DNA from: Anadara kagoshimensis
Taxonomy: Eukaryota > Mollusca > Bivalvia > Arcoida > Arcidae
Length of the DNA: 64,000 nt
NCBI GenBank assembly: GCA_021292105.1
Contig: CM037868.1
Coordinates: 27,920,139 to 27,984,138 of the forward strand
Direction of reading: 5' to 3'
The position numbers and the translations under genes were made by a program. Below, piece by piece: positions 48,575 through 62,300 of this stretch. Under the pieces are notes generated by a model, which searched no databases, was not told the origin of the DNA, and saw nothing but the letters and a program-made list of their open reading frames with translations. How positions within the stretch are numbered: the stretch's first letter is position 1; each line of letters opens with the position of its first letter.

Positions 48575-50015
48575 CTGGAAAACTATATACTAGTATAGGC
48601 ATGTATATTAGAATATTGTTGGCATTGATGTAACAATCATTTTGATATACAGATTAAGGTCGTGGGTTCAAAGGTCAATGTCACAGATTCAAAACAAGAT
48701 CAAAATCGTTAATTAACACGAAAACTATTGACTTTTTGTATAGGTATTGTTGGCATTGATGTAACGATCATTTTGATATATAGATTAAGTTCATGGGTTC
48801 AAAGATCAAGGTCACTTGTATTATGGACTTGCAAGACAAAGAGTTATCTCTCTTTGTAACTTATGAATATGTATAATATAAAGCTCCATGAACATCTTTA
48901 TGTAAACCCAAGTTACGTCTATGACGTACGCATTGTCACGTTGACGTAGTTCAGTATTAAAATGTTAACCTACATGAACAGACGTGTTGTTGTCATGTAA
49001 AACAACCCGACCACGAAGAATAATTACAGTCACAAAGAAAAACAATACTTAAATTGGTTAATTATTTTGAAAACTATCAATATTTTGTATAGGTATGTAT
49101 AATAAAATATTGTAGGTAATAATACAATGATCATTTTGGTGTATAGTAAAGGTCATGGGTTCAAAGGTCAAGGTCACAGACGAAAATCAATACTAAAATG
49201 GTTAATTATCTTGAAACCTATAAACATTTTGTATAGACATGTATATGTATATTGTTGGTATTGATGTAACGATCATTTTGATATAGATTAAGGTCAGAGG
49301 TTCCAATGTTAAGGTCACAGATACGAAATAATACTGAAATGGTTAATTATCTTGAAAACTATTAACATTTTCAATAGGCATGTGTATTAGAATGTTGCAG
49401 ATACAACTTCTATTTTGATGTATAGAAAAAGGTCATGGGTTTAAAGGTCAAGGTCATGGGTTCAAAGGTCAAGGTCACGTGTGCAAAATACCGAAATGGT
49501 TAATTATCTTGAAAACTAGAAACTTTTGGTATAGGCATATTTATTAGAATAATGTTATTACTGATGAAACAATCATTTTGATATATATAAGGTCATGGAT
49601 TCAAATGTGATCAAGGTCACAGATGCGAAAAAATACTGAAATGGTTAAGTGTTTAGAAAACTATTAATTTTTATATAGGCATGTATATGTGAATGTTGTA
49701 GGTATTGATACAGCGGCCATTTTGATGTATAGAAAAAGGTCATGGGTTCAATGGCCAGGGTCACGGATGCAAAACAATATCGAAATGGTTAAGTATCTCG
49801 AAAACTATAAACTTTTTGTATAGGCATGTATATTAGACTTTTGTTGATATTGATTTAATAACCATTTTGATATATAGATTAAGGTCATGGATTAAAAGGT
49901 AAAGGTCAGAGAGACGAAAGAGTACTGAGATGGTTAATTATCATGAAAACTATTAACTTTTTTATGAAAGAAGATATATTAGAATGTTATAGGTATTGAT
50001 ACAACGATCATGTCT
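48575..50015 (+). repeat. Degenerate roughly 145-bp tandem repeat rich in AAGGTCA
   Basis: About nine to ten diverged units, each with the order 'aaggtcatgggttcaaaggt' + caaggtcac, then 'aaatggttaattatcttgaa' + aacta, 'ttgtataggcatgtatatta', 'ttgttggtattgatgtaacg' and atcattttgatata. Spacing varies from about 126 to 150 bp. The motif TCAAGGTCA or AAAGGTCA recurs near 48679, 48803, 49167, 49448, 49468 and 49612, and is diverged elsewhere. No open frame supported. Confidence 0.75.
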
Positions 50016-52325
50016 GTTTATGCTACCAGAAGTCCAATTTACCATTTAGCCTTTGGAAAAGTAAAATCTATAATATGTTCAAGATATTGATTATTTTTAA
50101 GGTAGGTATTGGATTTTAATTTACTCTTAACATCTATGGTAGCACAATACATTCTGCTTTTAAGATTCCTGCAAGTCACGGTTGCATTTCCAAATATCTT
50201 TGTCGATGTAACTTGTTAGATTATCTCCACCTGAGAAGATGTGTTATAACATTTTTGAACACGTCATGTTTATATCAATTTCCTCACAGACTTTGGGTAA
50301 TCAACATAATGTTGGCACAGACTACAGTAGTGTTTGACGTTAATTCTGAAGCTGGTGGAGACGCACTTAGAATATTTTTATTTTCTCAACCAGAAATGCA
50401 AAATATTAATCATGACTCGTCGGAAAATTAATGGGTTGGCAAGAATTCGCGTTTTTTGCCCTATTGTAAATTCACAAGGCAATAGACAGTTGAATTGAAG
50501 TACAGAACGTATAAATACAAAGAGGAATACGAATTGGACTTTCATAATACTTTTAATGAGTGATATGTGGCCGTTGAAATACAGACTACAGTGTCTGATA
50601 TCGATGACAGAGGGCGTGATCAAGGTAAATTTGTTCAGATTTGATGAATTATCCGGTCCCAAACCAGAATGAATGTGTTGACGATAAAGTTAAATGCATG
50701 CACAATTCGACTAGCAGTGTAGAATTTAATTGCTGTTAATTCGGCTCAATAAGATTACGAATATATATGAGATAAGATGCTTGATATTATTCTATGGATT
50801 CTTATATAAAAATGTATTTCCTAGTTTTCACGGACACCGATTTAGTTGGCCGATGCTTGATGTAATTAATTTTAATTTACATTTCATTTTAAATTGAAAC
50901 AATTTTTTTTAAATAATAATTACACAAATTACGGAATAGGATATTGAAAACATTATGTACAGACTTTTTAAAGTTGGATAAAACTATTGAAGTTGAATCT
51001 AGTGCGACTAGAACGATTATCAACAAATCGAATTTTTTAATAAATTGTTCGTAATTCATTTGTGTTTTATTTTAACGGATCAATGGTCATGTTAGTGTCG
51101 TAGCGACCTTTATATGCTGAGAGGCGTGGTTTCATATACCAAAATATGCGATATTCAAATGTGGCAATATATCAATAGGCCGAGAAAAAAATCAAATTAC
51201 ATCACATCCATGTAAACAAGGCATAATTCACTATCACAAACACGTGGTAGCTACAAATATAGTCGATAAAACAGAACATTAACGTATTATAGCTTTTATT
51301 TTTCTGAATAATACATTATGATAAACGTTTGATGAGTATAAATCTATTAATCATTAATATTATAATTGTTCTACGTCACTTCACATATATACATGTATTA
51401 AAAAGCACATGAATGTACACAAAATACTAAGTGCGTCAAATTTAAACTATAACGTAAAACAAAATAGAATCTGATGTCATCAAAATATAAATAGTAACAT
51501 CTAACATGGCGACTTTTGACCTACGTCAACCTACGTCATAGGGAACAAACACTAATGTGTCTGAATATTTAGATAGCATTTGTTCTTATGCCTGTTCAAA
51601 TTATAATACCTGTAATATAGGTAAAATGTGAAGATTCAGCAAACCTTAGCAGAACTATTCTATGATGTCCGTTACTCGTATGCATCGCACGTTTTCTTCG
51701 ATAGAAGAAATCATATGAATTTCAATTTCAAGTGGCACTTGACTTAGCTTATAAACAGTTATGCTTTTTAAATAAGTACAGGTTCGATGTCAATTCGATG
51801 ACGATTTACATGATATAGACGAGGTTAGTTGACGTCACATAGTTGACCAACTTGTGATTACTGTACGTTTTTCATAGTGCTTTGAGTTCATTCATATTTA
51901 AACCTCATTTGTGATGTAAAACCTTTTTCTTTAAAAATCGAAAGGCCTAATAAATTATTCAGTAACCAATGAACTCATTTCGATATTGCAATATCACATT
52001 TATATTCTTTTACTCAGTAACATGCAGATACTTTATCATTTATTTATATTCATGGCATAAACTTGGTATTCCCCTTCTATATGACTTTACGACATCATAC
52101 TTGCAACAATGTATATTTAATTCAGGGGAGATTATTCTATGAGCATAAATTGGCCTAATTAATCAAGAGCAAAATGCATTATACAAAATTGTACATTTTT
52201 AAACAAAAAAGGTACATATAGAGATGTTGCTTTTATGTACATACAAAATATGAAAAAAGAGAACAGAGATAATTTTAATCAAGCACCAACACTGCTACAC
52301 TAATAGAATCTGTCACCTGTTTGTG
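50016..52325. other. Gene-free AT-rich stretch
   Basis: About 2.3 kb with no recognised exon, RNA gene or tandem array. Short open frames (for example near 50213-50431) show no domain or splice context. Confidence 0.4.
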
Positions 52326-52446
52326 ACCGATACCGTATGATCTCAGTCGAGGGTGATGTGATGTAACATTTATTCCAATCGAGGCTGTGCCGAGATTTGG
52401 ATATGTTACATCACATCACCTGAAACTGAGATCAACTCGTATCGGT
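52326..52446. repeat. 121-bp foldback palindrome
   Basis: The arms of about 44 bp (accgatac...tgatctcag, then ggtgatgtgatgtaacat; reverse complement atgttacatcacatcacc, ctgagatca, gtatcggt) surround a centre that is itself partly self-complementary (aatcgaggctgtgccgagatt). It can fold into one long hairpin. Probable foldback element or extruding palindrome. Confidence 0.85.
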
Positions 52447-52464
52447 CAGTACCAAACTGGACAA

Positions 52465-52508
52465 GACAGAAAAATCTAGCACCGGTGTGCGCGTGAGATT
52501 TTTCTGTC
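52465..52508. repeat. Short inverted repeat, 13-bp arms
   Basis: GACAGAAAAATCT (52465-52477) pairs with AGATTTTTCTGTC (52496-52508) around the spacer agcaccggtgtgcgcgtg. It lies 18 bp after the 121-bp palindrome. Confidence 0.8.
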
Positions 52509-53385
52509 CGAGGTACGAAAATACGTTATTAGTGATACAAGTGTAATTGTCAGCTATAAACAGTAAACATCAACAAATGCTGGCTCAGTTTGTGAATACG
52601 CAAGGGGACACTGTTTGAACAAGAAACACACCGAACAATGTAAATCAAACAGCTTACCATCTCCAGTTTACCGGAACTGTTCATCTAGTTGTCAAATATA
52701 AAATCTTCACTGCAGGTAAGTACATGCCAAAACATGTAGCAAGACGTCTATCAATTATATCGAGCATAGTTAAGACTATCAAATAATAAACTAGCAACTA
52801 CATTAATCACAACTATATAAGAGGTATACACTAAAAGTATGATGACAATAATAATAAAAAAAAATGAACAAAAACAGAAACCTAACGACACAATATAATC
52901 AGATAAGAATAGTTTTTGTAGTGGCGTAATTGTGTACCTTGAATATACACACTTGTGAAATATAGTTGCAAATATAATTAAATGGATGTTATCGTCCATT
53001 TGTAAATGATATTTATATTCTGTACAATTCAACTTTACAAATATTCTCAATTTTAAATCAAAATATATGATAGTTCTTGTATTTGAGGTAAAAATAAATG
53101 TTATGCATGACAGTAGCATTCACTGAATTCAGATGAGATTTGATTTTTCATTTCTATATTCTATATATTATAACAATAATGATGATATAATTAGTCTCAA
53201 TATTAAGTATAAACATTGACACAAAAGCAAAAACTAACACACTTATATTTAAGTCAATGTCAAAGATATGTCATATTTTTTAATCACTTTCTAATCAATT
53301 TCCGTTTTCCATGCTGTCATCCATCTTTTAATAATTCATAACAAATTTTACAGGACAGTAAAATTTCTCTTTTACTTCTTCGAAA
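52509..53385. other. 3' flank of the aminopeptidase gene
   Basis: AT-rich DNA beyond the minus-strand stop codon at 53386-53388. It should hold the 3' untranslated region. I could not settle a polyadenylation site. No other gene seen. Confidence 0.4.
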
Positions 53386-56300
53386 CTAATACTCTTTAAG
53401 CCAGGTTTCTAGAACAGGGTAATTTTTTTCCATCCACTTCATATTGCTTTTGGTCTTTTCGACAGCTTGCTGGAAAGCTCTGGTCCCGGATCCCAGGTTT
53501 GGGTGCTTTTCAATAAAATCTTGCAGCTGATAGGAAAAAATGAAATCATATTTATTGATTTATTGTTTTTGGATTTGCATGTGCATTAGTAGTTACGAGA
53601 TTAAATAAACTGGACTGTCTGAATATGCTTACACTACTTAGTGCATGTATTGAATATACTTAGAATGTGTGTATGTATTGAAAATGTTTAGACTTTTGAA
53701 TGTATTGAATATGCTTATACTGGTAGATGTACTGAATACGCTTAGACTAGTGGCTGTATTGAATATACTTAGACAAGTGAATGTGTTGAATATACTTAGA
53801 CTAATGGATGTACTGAATATTTTTAGGCTAGTGGATGTAATCAATAAGAATGTATTGAATACGCTTAGAATAGTGGATGTATTGAATATACTTAGACTCG
53901 TGGATGTATTGAATATGGTTAGACTGGTGGATGTATTGAATATACTTAGACTCGTGGATGTATTGAATATGGTTAGACTGGTGGATGTATTGAATATACT
54001 TAGACTCGTGGATGTATTGAATATGGTTAGACTGGTGGATGTATTGAATATACTTAGACTCGTGGATGTATTGAATATGGTTAGACTGGTGGATGTATTG
54101 AATATACTTAGACTCGTGGATGTATTGAATATGGTTAGACTGGTGGATGTATTTAAAACGCTTTGACTAATGGGTGTACTGAATATTTTTAGGCTAGTGG
54201 ATGTACTCAATATGAATGTATTGAATACGCTTAGAATAGTGGATGTATTGAATATACTTAGACTAGTGGATGTATTGAATATGGTTAGACTGGTGGATGT
54301 ATTGAATATGGTTAGACTAGTGGATGTATTGAATATGGTTAGACTAGTGGATGTATTGGTTATGTTTAGATTAGTGAATGTATTGAATACACACTAAGAC
54401 TAGTAGATGTATTAAATACGTTTAGACTAGTGTATATGTACATGTATTGAATGCGCTTAAACTATAGCTATTGGGTGAATTGAATATACTTAGACAAGTG
54501 AATGTATTGAATATGCTTAGACTAGTGAATGTATTGAATAAAATTAGACTAGTGAATGTATTGAATATACTTAGACTAGTGAATGTATTGAATATACTTA
54601 GACAAGTGAATGTGTTGAATATACTTAGACTAGTGAATGTATTGAATATACTTAGACTAGTGAATGTATTGAATATACTTAGACAAGTGAATGTGTTGAA
54701 TATACTTAGACTAGTGAATGTATTGAATATACTTAGACTAGTGGATGTATTGAATATACTTAGACTAGTGGATGTATTGAATATACTTAGACTAGTGGAT
54801 GTATTGAATATACTTAGACTAGTGGATGTATTGAATATACTTAGACTAGTGAATGTATTGAATATACTTAGACAAGTGAATGTGTTGAATATACTTAGAC
54901 TAGTGAATGTATTGAATATACTTAGACTAGTGGATGTATTGAATATACTTAGACTAGTGAATGTATTGAATATACTTAGACTAGTGGATATATTGAATAT
55001 ACTTAGACTAGTGGATGTATTGAATATACTTAGACTAGTGGATGTATTGAATATACTTAGACTAGTTGATATATTGGTTATGTTTAGACCAGTGGATGAT
55101 TTAAATACACTTATAGATGTATGGAATGTGTTTGGACTAGTAGATGCATTGAATACGCCTAAACTATTGGATGTATTGGTTATGTTTAGACTAGTGGATG
55201 TAATGAGTGCGCTATTGGATGCATTGAATGTATTGATTTAAATTCAATTAATGATACATTGCTACTTTTTTCATAGAAAAGTATAACTTTCATTAAATTT
55301 ACTGATTGAACAAACAGTGTCACTGATAAAAAAGTGTATAAAAATTTCGTAATGTAAGATATTATATAAACAATCTGTCATGCTAAAGCACATGCACAAA
55401 ATAGAGTATACAGCAAACAAAATATTATCAAGTCTTTTTAAAAAAAAACTAAAAACCAAATAAACCGTGCTCTTGAATAACACAACAGGCAATCGTACAG
55501 CTATACTGGCAAAAATGAATACTTCTCATGGACAAATAAAAAATAAAATAGAAACAACAAGGTGACGGTTTAGTGTTTCTCTGAACTATTGATATTTTTG
55601 TCGTGCAATTATTCATCAATTGATAGGTGTCGACTAAAATGTGGACAAAAATCAAATATACATAAAAGGACGTGACGTTAAGCGGTAAAAGGTAATTAAG
55701 CCGTACATTGCAGACGGATAGTTTGGGATTTTAATTTGAACATGGATATGTTTAATTTGTTTATATCAATTCGTATGGCATGGCTTAACAACTAAATGTA
55801 TCTTCTTCAACTGTCTACTGGTTACTTAGTTATCCGAAATTTTGAGAAAGGTTTTTGAATTGATTAAAGCTGATTTGTTGGTCCAGAAAATGACCTTGCT
55901 GATAAGAGGAGACTTGATATCTGACTAGTAAAAGCAGTAAAACACTAGAAAATATAAAACTGAATGCAAGATGGAAGTTCATTTGTGTTTTAGAAATCTG
56001 ACGATTTAAGATCGAAATCATCATGTTGAACATAGTTATAAAGAAGTTGGACGAGTTTGGACCTGTAGAGCTGTAGTCAAAGTGTACCTTTCTGACTAAG
56101 GTCTCTTTGGGCTGGTAAAGTATTGTTGATTTGAATTTCATTGAATAAAATAACTTCGTTGCTAAATTGTTTTATTATCTTTGATTTTTCACTTTAAGTA
56201 TTTCTGGGAATACTATTATTGAACTCCTTGTAATAAGGATGATTTCATTAACGTACAATGCAATACTTACTAACGTTTGTGCTTTCTGTTAATGGTTACA

Positions 56301-59300
56301 GTTTATAATTTTGAAGTTATCTATGCTACGTTAATATGGGAAGCAGACAGTTTCAACGCTAATATTAATAACGTTAGTTACGCTTCAAACATGATAGGTA
56401 TAACATGGTACGTCAATGTAATTCGTGATTTACCTGTGAAACATCTAACTCTGTATTAAATGATTCAGTGATACCACCAATGAGACGTGTAAAGGAGAAA
56501 AATCCAGTTCCATATCTACATACATCAAGCACAAATAAATAATTATTAATAACATTACGTTAGTGTATGGACTCATTCATCATATAACATAAAATAAAAT
56601 GCCAGTCAAACGAAAGGGGTTTGTTGTTTTTGTTGTGTTTTTTTAAAATAAAATTAAACGAAATTTGTAAACATGGTAAAAAATTATCAAGAACATATTC
56701 CACAAGATAGTTGCCATCTGATTATTAATTAGATATTGTCATTGAGGCAATAGAATCCATTGTCGTAGTTGAGATTTAAAATTGTTATCTATGGTTCCGT
56801 TTTTCTACCACTGTTCAAGCCATTCTGTTTGTGACAACGACTTACGCTTTATTTCCATAAAAAAAACCAAATCAAATTAAAAGGGTAAATCAGTTAGTCA
56901 CCCCAACTATAGGTGGAGGTGACTTAATAACGATTCATATTGTTCACTTTCTTGTACCTGGTCGTAACTAAAAATCTGCATGTCATCCACGATTTTCATA
57001 AGAATTTTTGTAAAAAAAAAAATGGCGATATGGATATTTTATATGGCGAAAATTACAGCTAGGTACAGTTAAAAAATATTAATATTTATTCAAGTTAATT
57101 TGGTTTTCTATGGAAATTTAGTTATTCACTGTCACAAACAGAATGACTTGGAACAGTAGACACAACAAATAAATGTCGGACGGAAATCGCTTCTAACTTC
57201 ATCGCCCTAATTAAACCAAAATTGTTTTATTTTAAGACTGAAGTTATAGCTTGCCTCAAAATATTTCTTAATGATGTTCATATTTTGAATTAAATATAAC
57301 TTAATATTTTCGTTTAATATTCTTCGAGTTTTGTTGACTTAGAAAGTGATCGTCGATATTTGTTACTTTTAAATGCAATCAAATATAAAATTGAAATTCT
57401 CTTCCGCTAAATCATAATTTTTCTAAAAATGTAATTCCTTTGATTCATTGATTTCAGTCTTCAATTATGTAGATAAAAATACCTTTGTGCACGTAAACAT
57501 GAAAGATCATCATATTTTGTACCCAAACAAAAAATCCTTTCATAAAATGAACTTAAAACTTCTTAAATGGGTTTGCCATTCCAAAATTATAAAGCTAACA
57601 TGCAGTACATACAGAAATCAAAATTTAAAAATTATAATCAAACATAATCGTGTTCGTGCATACATAAAAACGAAAAGCCAATTTAAGAATTTGTACCTGT
57701 TGTAAATCAAAATTTGTATTGAATTTTGTAGTTATTCCAGAAATAAACCTGGCAAAGCTCGATATACCTGCCCTATAGCTGCGTGTAAAGTGTAAATAAA
57801 TTATTAAAAAGAGAACAATCACATTGTACAAGGTTTCACAAAATGTTTATTTTGTAATTGTGAGTAATGAAGTATAAAATGCTTCTCAATACTTTGACAA
57901 TTACTCCTTACCCTCTTGTTTCAACATTTTTCTCAAGTGTCATGTTATTGCCTCACTTTCGTTTTAAAAGTTCATGTATTTAACTTATTTAGTCAGTTTC
58001 AAAGTATTAACATTGTGTTTAGATTGTGGTTTGGACACGGATGAATATGCTTATTTTAGATCGCAAATATTACAAAACGAGTCCGATAAGCTGGTGTGAT
58101 TATAAAGGTTCAAAATGTCAGCATATAAAAACCCATTTATAAGAATAGGCGGTTGATATACACATTACAACCACAACTTATATCAATGCCGACCATGTCC
58201 GCGAAGTTCCAATAAAAGAACCGATCAATAACAATATAATGACAATAAGGAACTTAAAAAGGACAATAATTTTGTACAAAAAGGATGGACTGAAACACAT
58301 AGTGTCCCTATTTGGTGACAAATTCTTCAAAATTAAAAAAAATGAAAATTCCGAGAAACTGTAACGGTTCACTTTGACTATTACAGAACTTTGAAAAACA
58401 AATGAACAAAGGACGACCTGACAGGATTAGCAATTTTAGGCCTGATATAATGTAATAAATATTAGCTTTTGTAAATCATCCACTACAATTTGGTCTCCAT
58501 CTGTTACAACCTGTAACATGGACTGCCCCTCAGATGAATCTAACACAATCATACATAATATAACCTTTTCTTTTGTTCATACCCACATTTAGTAATTCAT
58601 CGAAGTATTGTAGCACCATAATAACATTAATACAAAATGTTCATTTGTAATATTATAGTACACTGATTCACTGAAATATTGTTTTCACTACATGTTTTAA
58701 AAGCAATTTTTTCAACTAGAATGAAAGGTAAAAAATATTAATAAATTATTAATAATTTTCGCAATCTGAATTTGAAAATTAAAGTTTATGTTGAAGTGAT
58801 ATAAACAGAAATTCAAACTTACTGATTAAATATATAATTCCACCTATCTCTTATAAAGTCCCAGGTGAGGGATCGACCAATGGAATTACGTGATATATAC
58901 ACCAGTACTGATGTTGCATCTTGTTTTCGTATTTGTTCCGGCGACAATGCATATCTAAGGTATCTAAAATATAAACAATAAACATTTGACAGGTTTTGAC
59001 AGTGTGAAATGTTTTTCAACGATTCATGGATAAAACACCAGGTGCGAAATATGAAGGTTTTCTAGGAAAACTTTTCATCATTTATATTGGACACCAAATC
59101 TACTAAATATCTTAAATTATTAAGGAAATAACACATAATAATGGATACAGTTGAAAGAGATTTGTTTAAAGAGTTAAAAATCTGTGTATTTACTTGATCA
59201 TATAGATAGAACAATAAATAAATAAATAAGTTTTGAATGTGTAACATTATGGTTACATTGAAACGATTATACCGACACTTATTATTTTTATATTTCAAAG

Positions 59301-62300
59301 TACACTCTGTTGTTATCTATCAATATAATATGCACGTATAGAAACGTTAAAATGTGATATTCAATATTAATAGAACAAAAGACGGCAAGATTTTATTTTC
59401 TATTACAAAGCAATAGGAGTTGAGACGTAACATAGTCTAAATAAACACACCAATAATATGATCATAACAACATATTTTGTGGATGTAAAATCTTTTATAT
59501 CAGGGGATAGTAGTCACGTAGTCGTGCAGTAAAATTGCCATGCAGTCATGTAGTCACATGGCAATGTACTTACATGATAATGTATACTATAGTTCTATCA
59601 TGTAGTGCTATAGTCATGAAGTTACATGGTCATGGAGTTATATTATGTAGTGATATAGTCATAAAGTTTCATGATCATGGAGTTATATCATGTAGCGATA
59701 TAGTCATGAAGTTTCATGATCATGGAGTTATATTATGTAGTGATATAGTCATGAAGTTACATGATCATGGAGTTATATTATGTAGTGATATAGTCATAAA
59801 GTTTCATGATCATGGAGTTATTTCCTGCAGTGATATAGTGATGAAGTTTCATAAAAATGGAGTTATATTATGTAGTGATATAGTCATGAAGTTACATGAT
59901 CATGGAGTTATATTATGTAGCGATATAGTCATGAAGTTTCATGATCATGGAGTTTTATTATGTAGTGACATAGTCATATAGTTACATGATCATGAAGTTA
60001 TATCATGTAGTGATATAGTCATGAAGTTTCATGATCATGGAGTTATTTCATGCAGTGATATAGTGATGAAGTTTCATGATCATAGAGTTATAATATGTAG
60101 TGATATAGTGATGAAGTTACATAATCATGAAGTTATATTATGTAGTGATATAGTCATGAAGTTACATGATCATGAAGTTATATTATGTAGTGATATAGTC
60201 ATGAAGTTTCATGATCATGGAGTCATTTCATGCAGTGATATAGTCATGAAGTTTCATGATCATGGAGTTATATTATGTAGTGATATAGTGATGAAGTTAC
60301 ATGATCATGAAGTTATATTATGTAGTGATATAGTCATGAAGTTACATGATCATGAAATTATATTATGTAGTGATATAGTCATGAAGTTTCATGATCATGG
60401 AGTTATATTATGTAGTGATATAGTCATGAAGTTACATGATCATGAAGTTATATCATGTAGTGATATAGTCATGAAAGTACAGGATCATGCAGTTATATCA
60501 TGTAGCGATATAGTCATGAAGTTACATGATAATGGAGGTATATCATGTAGTGATATAGTCATATAGTTACATGATCATGAAGTTTTATCATGAAGTGATA
60601 TAGTCATGAAGATACAAGATCATGGAGGTATATCATGTAGTGATATAGTCATATAGTTACATGATCATGAAGTTTTATCATGAAGTGATATAGTCATGAA
60701 GATACAAGATCATGGAGTTATATCATGTAGTGATATAGTCATGAAAGTACAGGATCATACAGTTATATCATGTAGCGATATAGTCATGAAGTTACAAGAT
60801 AATGGAGGTATATCATGTAGTGATATAGTCATGAAGATACATGATCATGGAGTTATATCATGTAGTGATATAGTCATAAAGTTACATGATCGTGGAGTTA
60901 TATCATGTAGTGATATAGTCATGAAGTTACATGATCATGGAGTTATACCATGTAGTGATATAGTCATGAAGTTACAAGATAATGGAATTATATCATGTAG
61001 TGATATAGTCATATAGTTACATGATCATGAAGTTTTATCATGTAGTGATATAGTCATGAAGTTACATGATTATGTAGTTAAATTATGTAGTGATATAGTG
61101 AATGTAAGTGTAGGAAGATTTAACTTAAGACGTTAGTATTTCTTATATAGATGTTACATATGACAACATACCTGCTTAATATCCACGTTTCTTTACTGCA
61201 AGCCAATGCTGACATTAGTCGAGATTTTTCAGATGCTACATTTGATGATTTATACTTGTTAAATGCAAAGTCCCATTCTTTTTCACCGCCATATTTGATT
61301 CCTGTACAATAAACTGTATATCGTAAAGATGCATCTATCCTGTAAGAATTAAAAAAAATAAAACATTATTAATATAACTGTGTAAATAACACAATTGTCT
61401 GTAAATCATGTCGGTATTATGAATGATATTCTGATGTGTCAGATAATACCAGTCTGATCATCATGTAAATATAACGATAAGGTACGATCTGATAAATGTA
61501 CAAATCTATACACTGTCAGAACTTATTAAATAGAAGTTAAGAGAGAAACTTCAGTTAAAAATCGTACGCCAAGCTGATAAATTTGCTTGCTCGCTAGACA
61601 GTCATTTCACTGGAAAGTCGAATAACTATTACTGCGGATCCTTTGTGGGAGAATTCGATACACCATTGTCTAAACATAAGATAAGCTATTTTCAATTTAA
61701 AAAAGATACTCTGCATCCAAAAATAAACAGTCTAAATGAATGCAAAATGAAGAACTGTCGTATTTAGTAATCTATATTGGTTAAAAACTATGAAATCTCT
61801 TACATATTTGTGCCTGTTCCAGTCATCCATTCATTAAAGAGTCTCCGAGATTCATCTATACATGACTTTATACCATAACCACACGCTTTAGATGATATTA
61901 TAGATCGTAAAAACCTGTCATAATAATATCATTTGTCATGAAATAAAAACACATGTAAATTAGTAGATTAGATCTTTTACAGTGCATGTGCAATATGCAA
62001 AAATATAACACACATGAACAAAGTTTACTAGCCTCTTTATCGTAGTCTCCGTCTGCATCTAAAGCTAATACGACAGTATTAGCTTAACAAACTAATGTTA
62101 TCGGTTAATGTTGACGTACATGAACTTGTCTTAGCTCACACCACTCATATATACTTTATTCTTAGGTTCTGAGGTCAACTGGGGAGTTTCTCCGGTATGA
62201 ATGCATTAACTTTTATAAAAAGATCGATTTTACTACAAGTATTTTAACAGCATCTTTTAGCCAATTAAATTTCAATATGAAATGACAATAACCTATGAAT

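Noticed and set aside
50213-50431. Plus-strand 72-codon frame
   Set aside because: No recognisable domain, no splice context and no repeat or homologue seen. Probably chance.
52751-53119. Minus-strand 122-codon hydrophobic frame beyond the aminopeptidase stop
   Set aside because: AT-rich DNA commonly gives Phe/Ile/Leu-rich frames. It lies in the expected 3' untranslated region and shows no family signature.
57448-57705. Plus-strand 85-codon frame in an aminopeptidase intron
   Set aside because: Lys/Asn/Ile-rich composition typical of AT-rich intron; no support.
59535-61016. Plus-strand frames MKFHDHGVISCSDIV in the 45-bp intronic array
   Set aside because: Antisense to the aminopeptidase gene and entirely monomer-driven.
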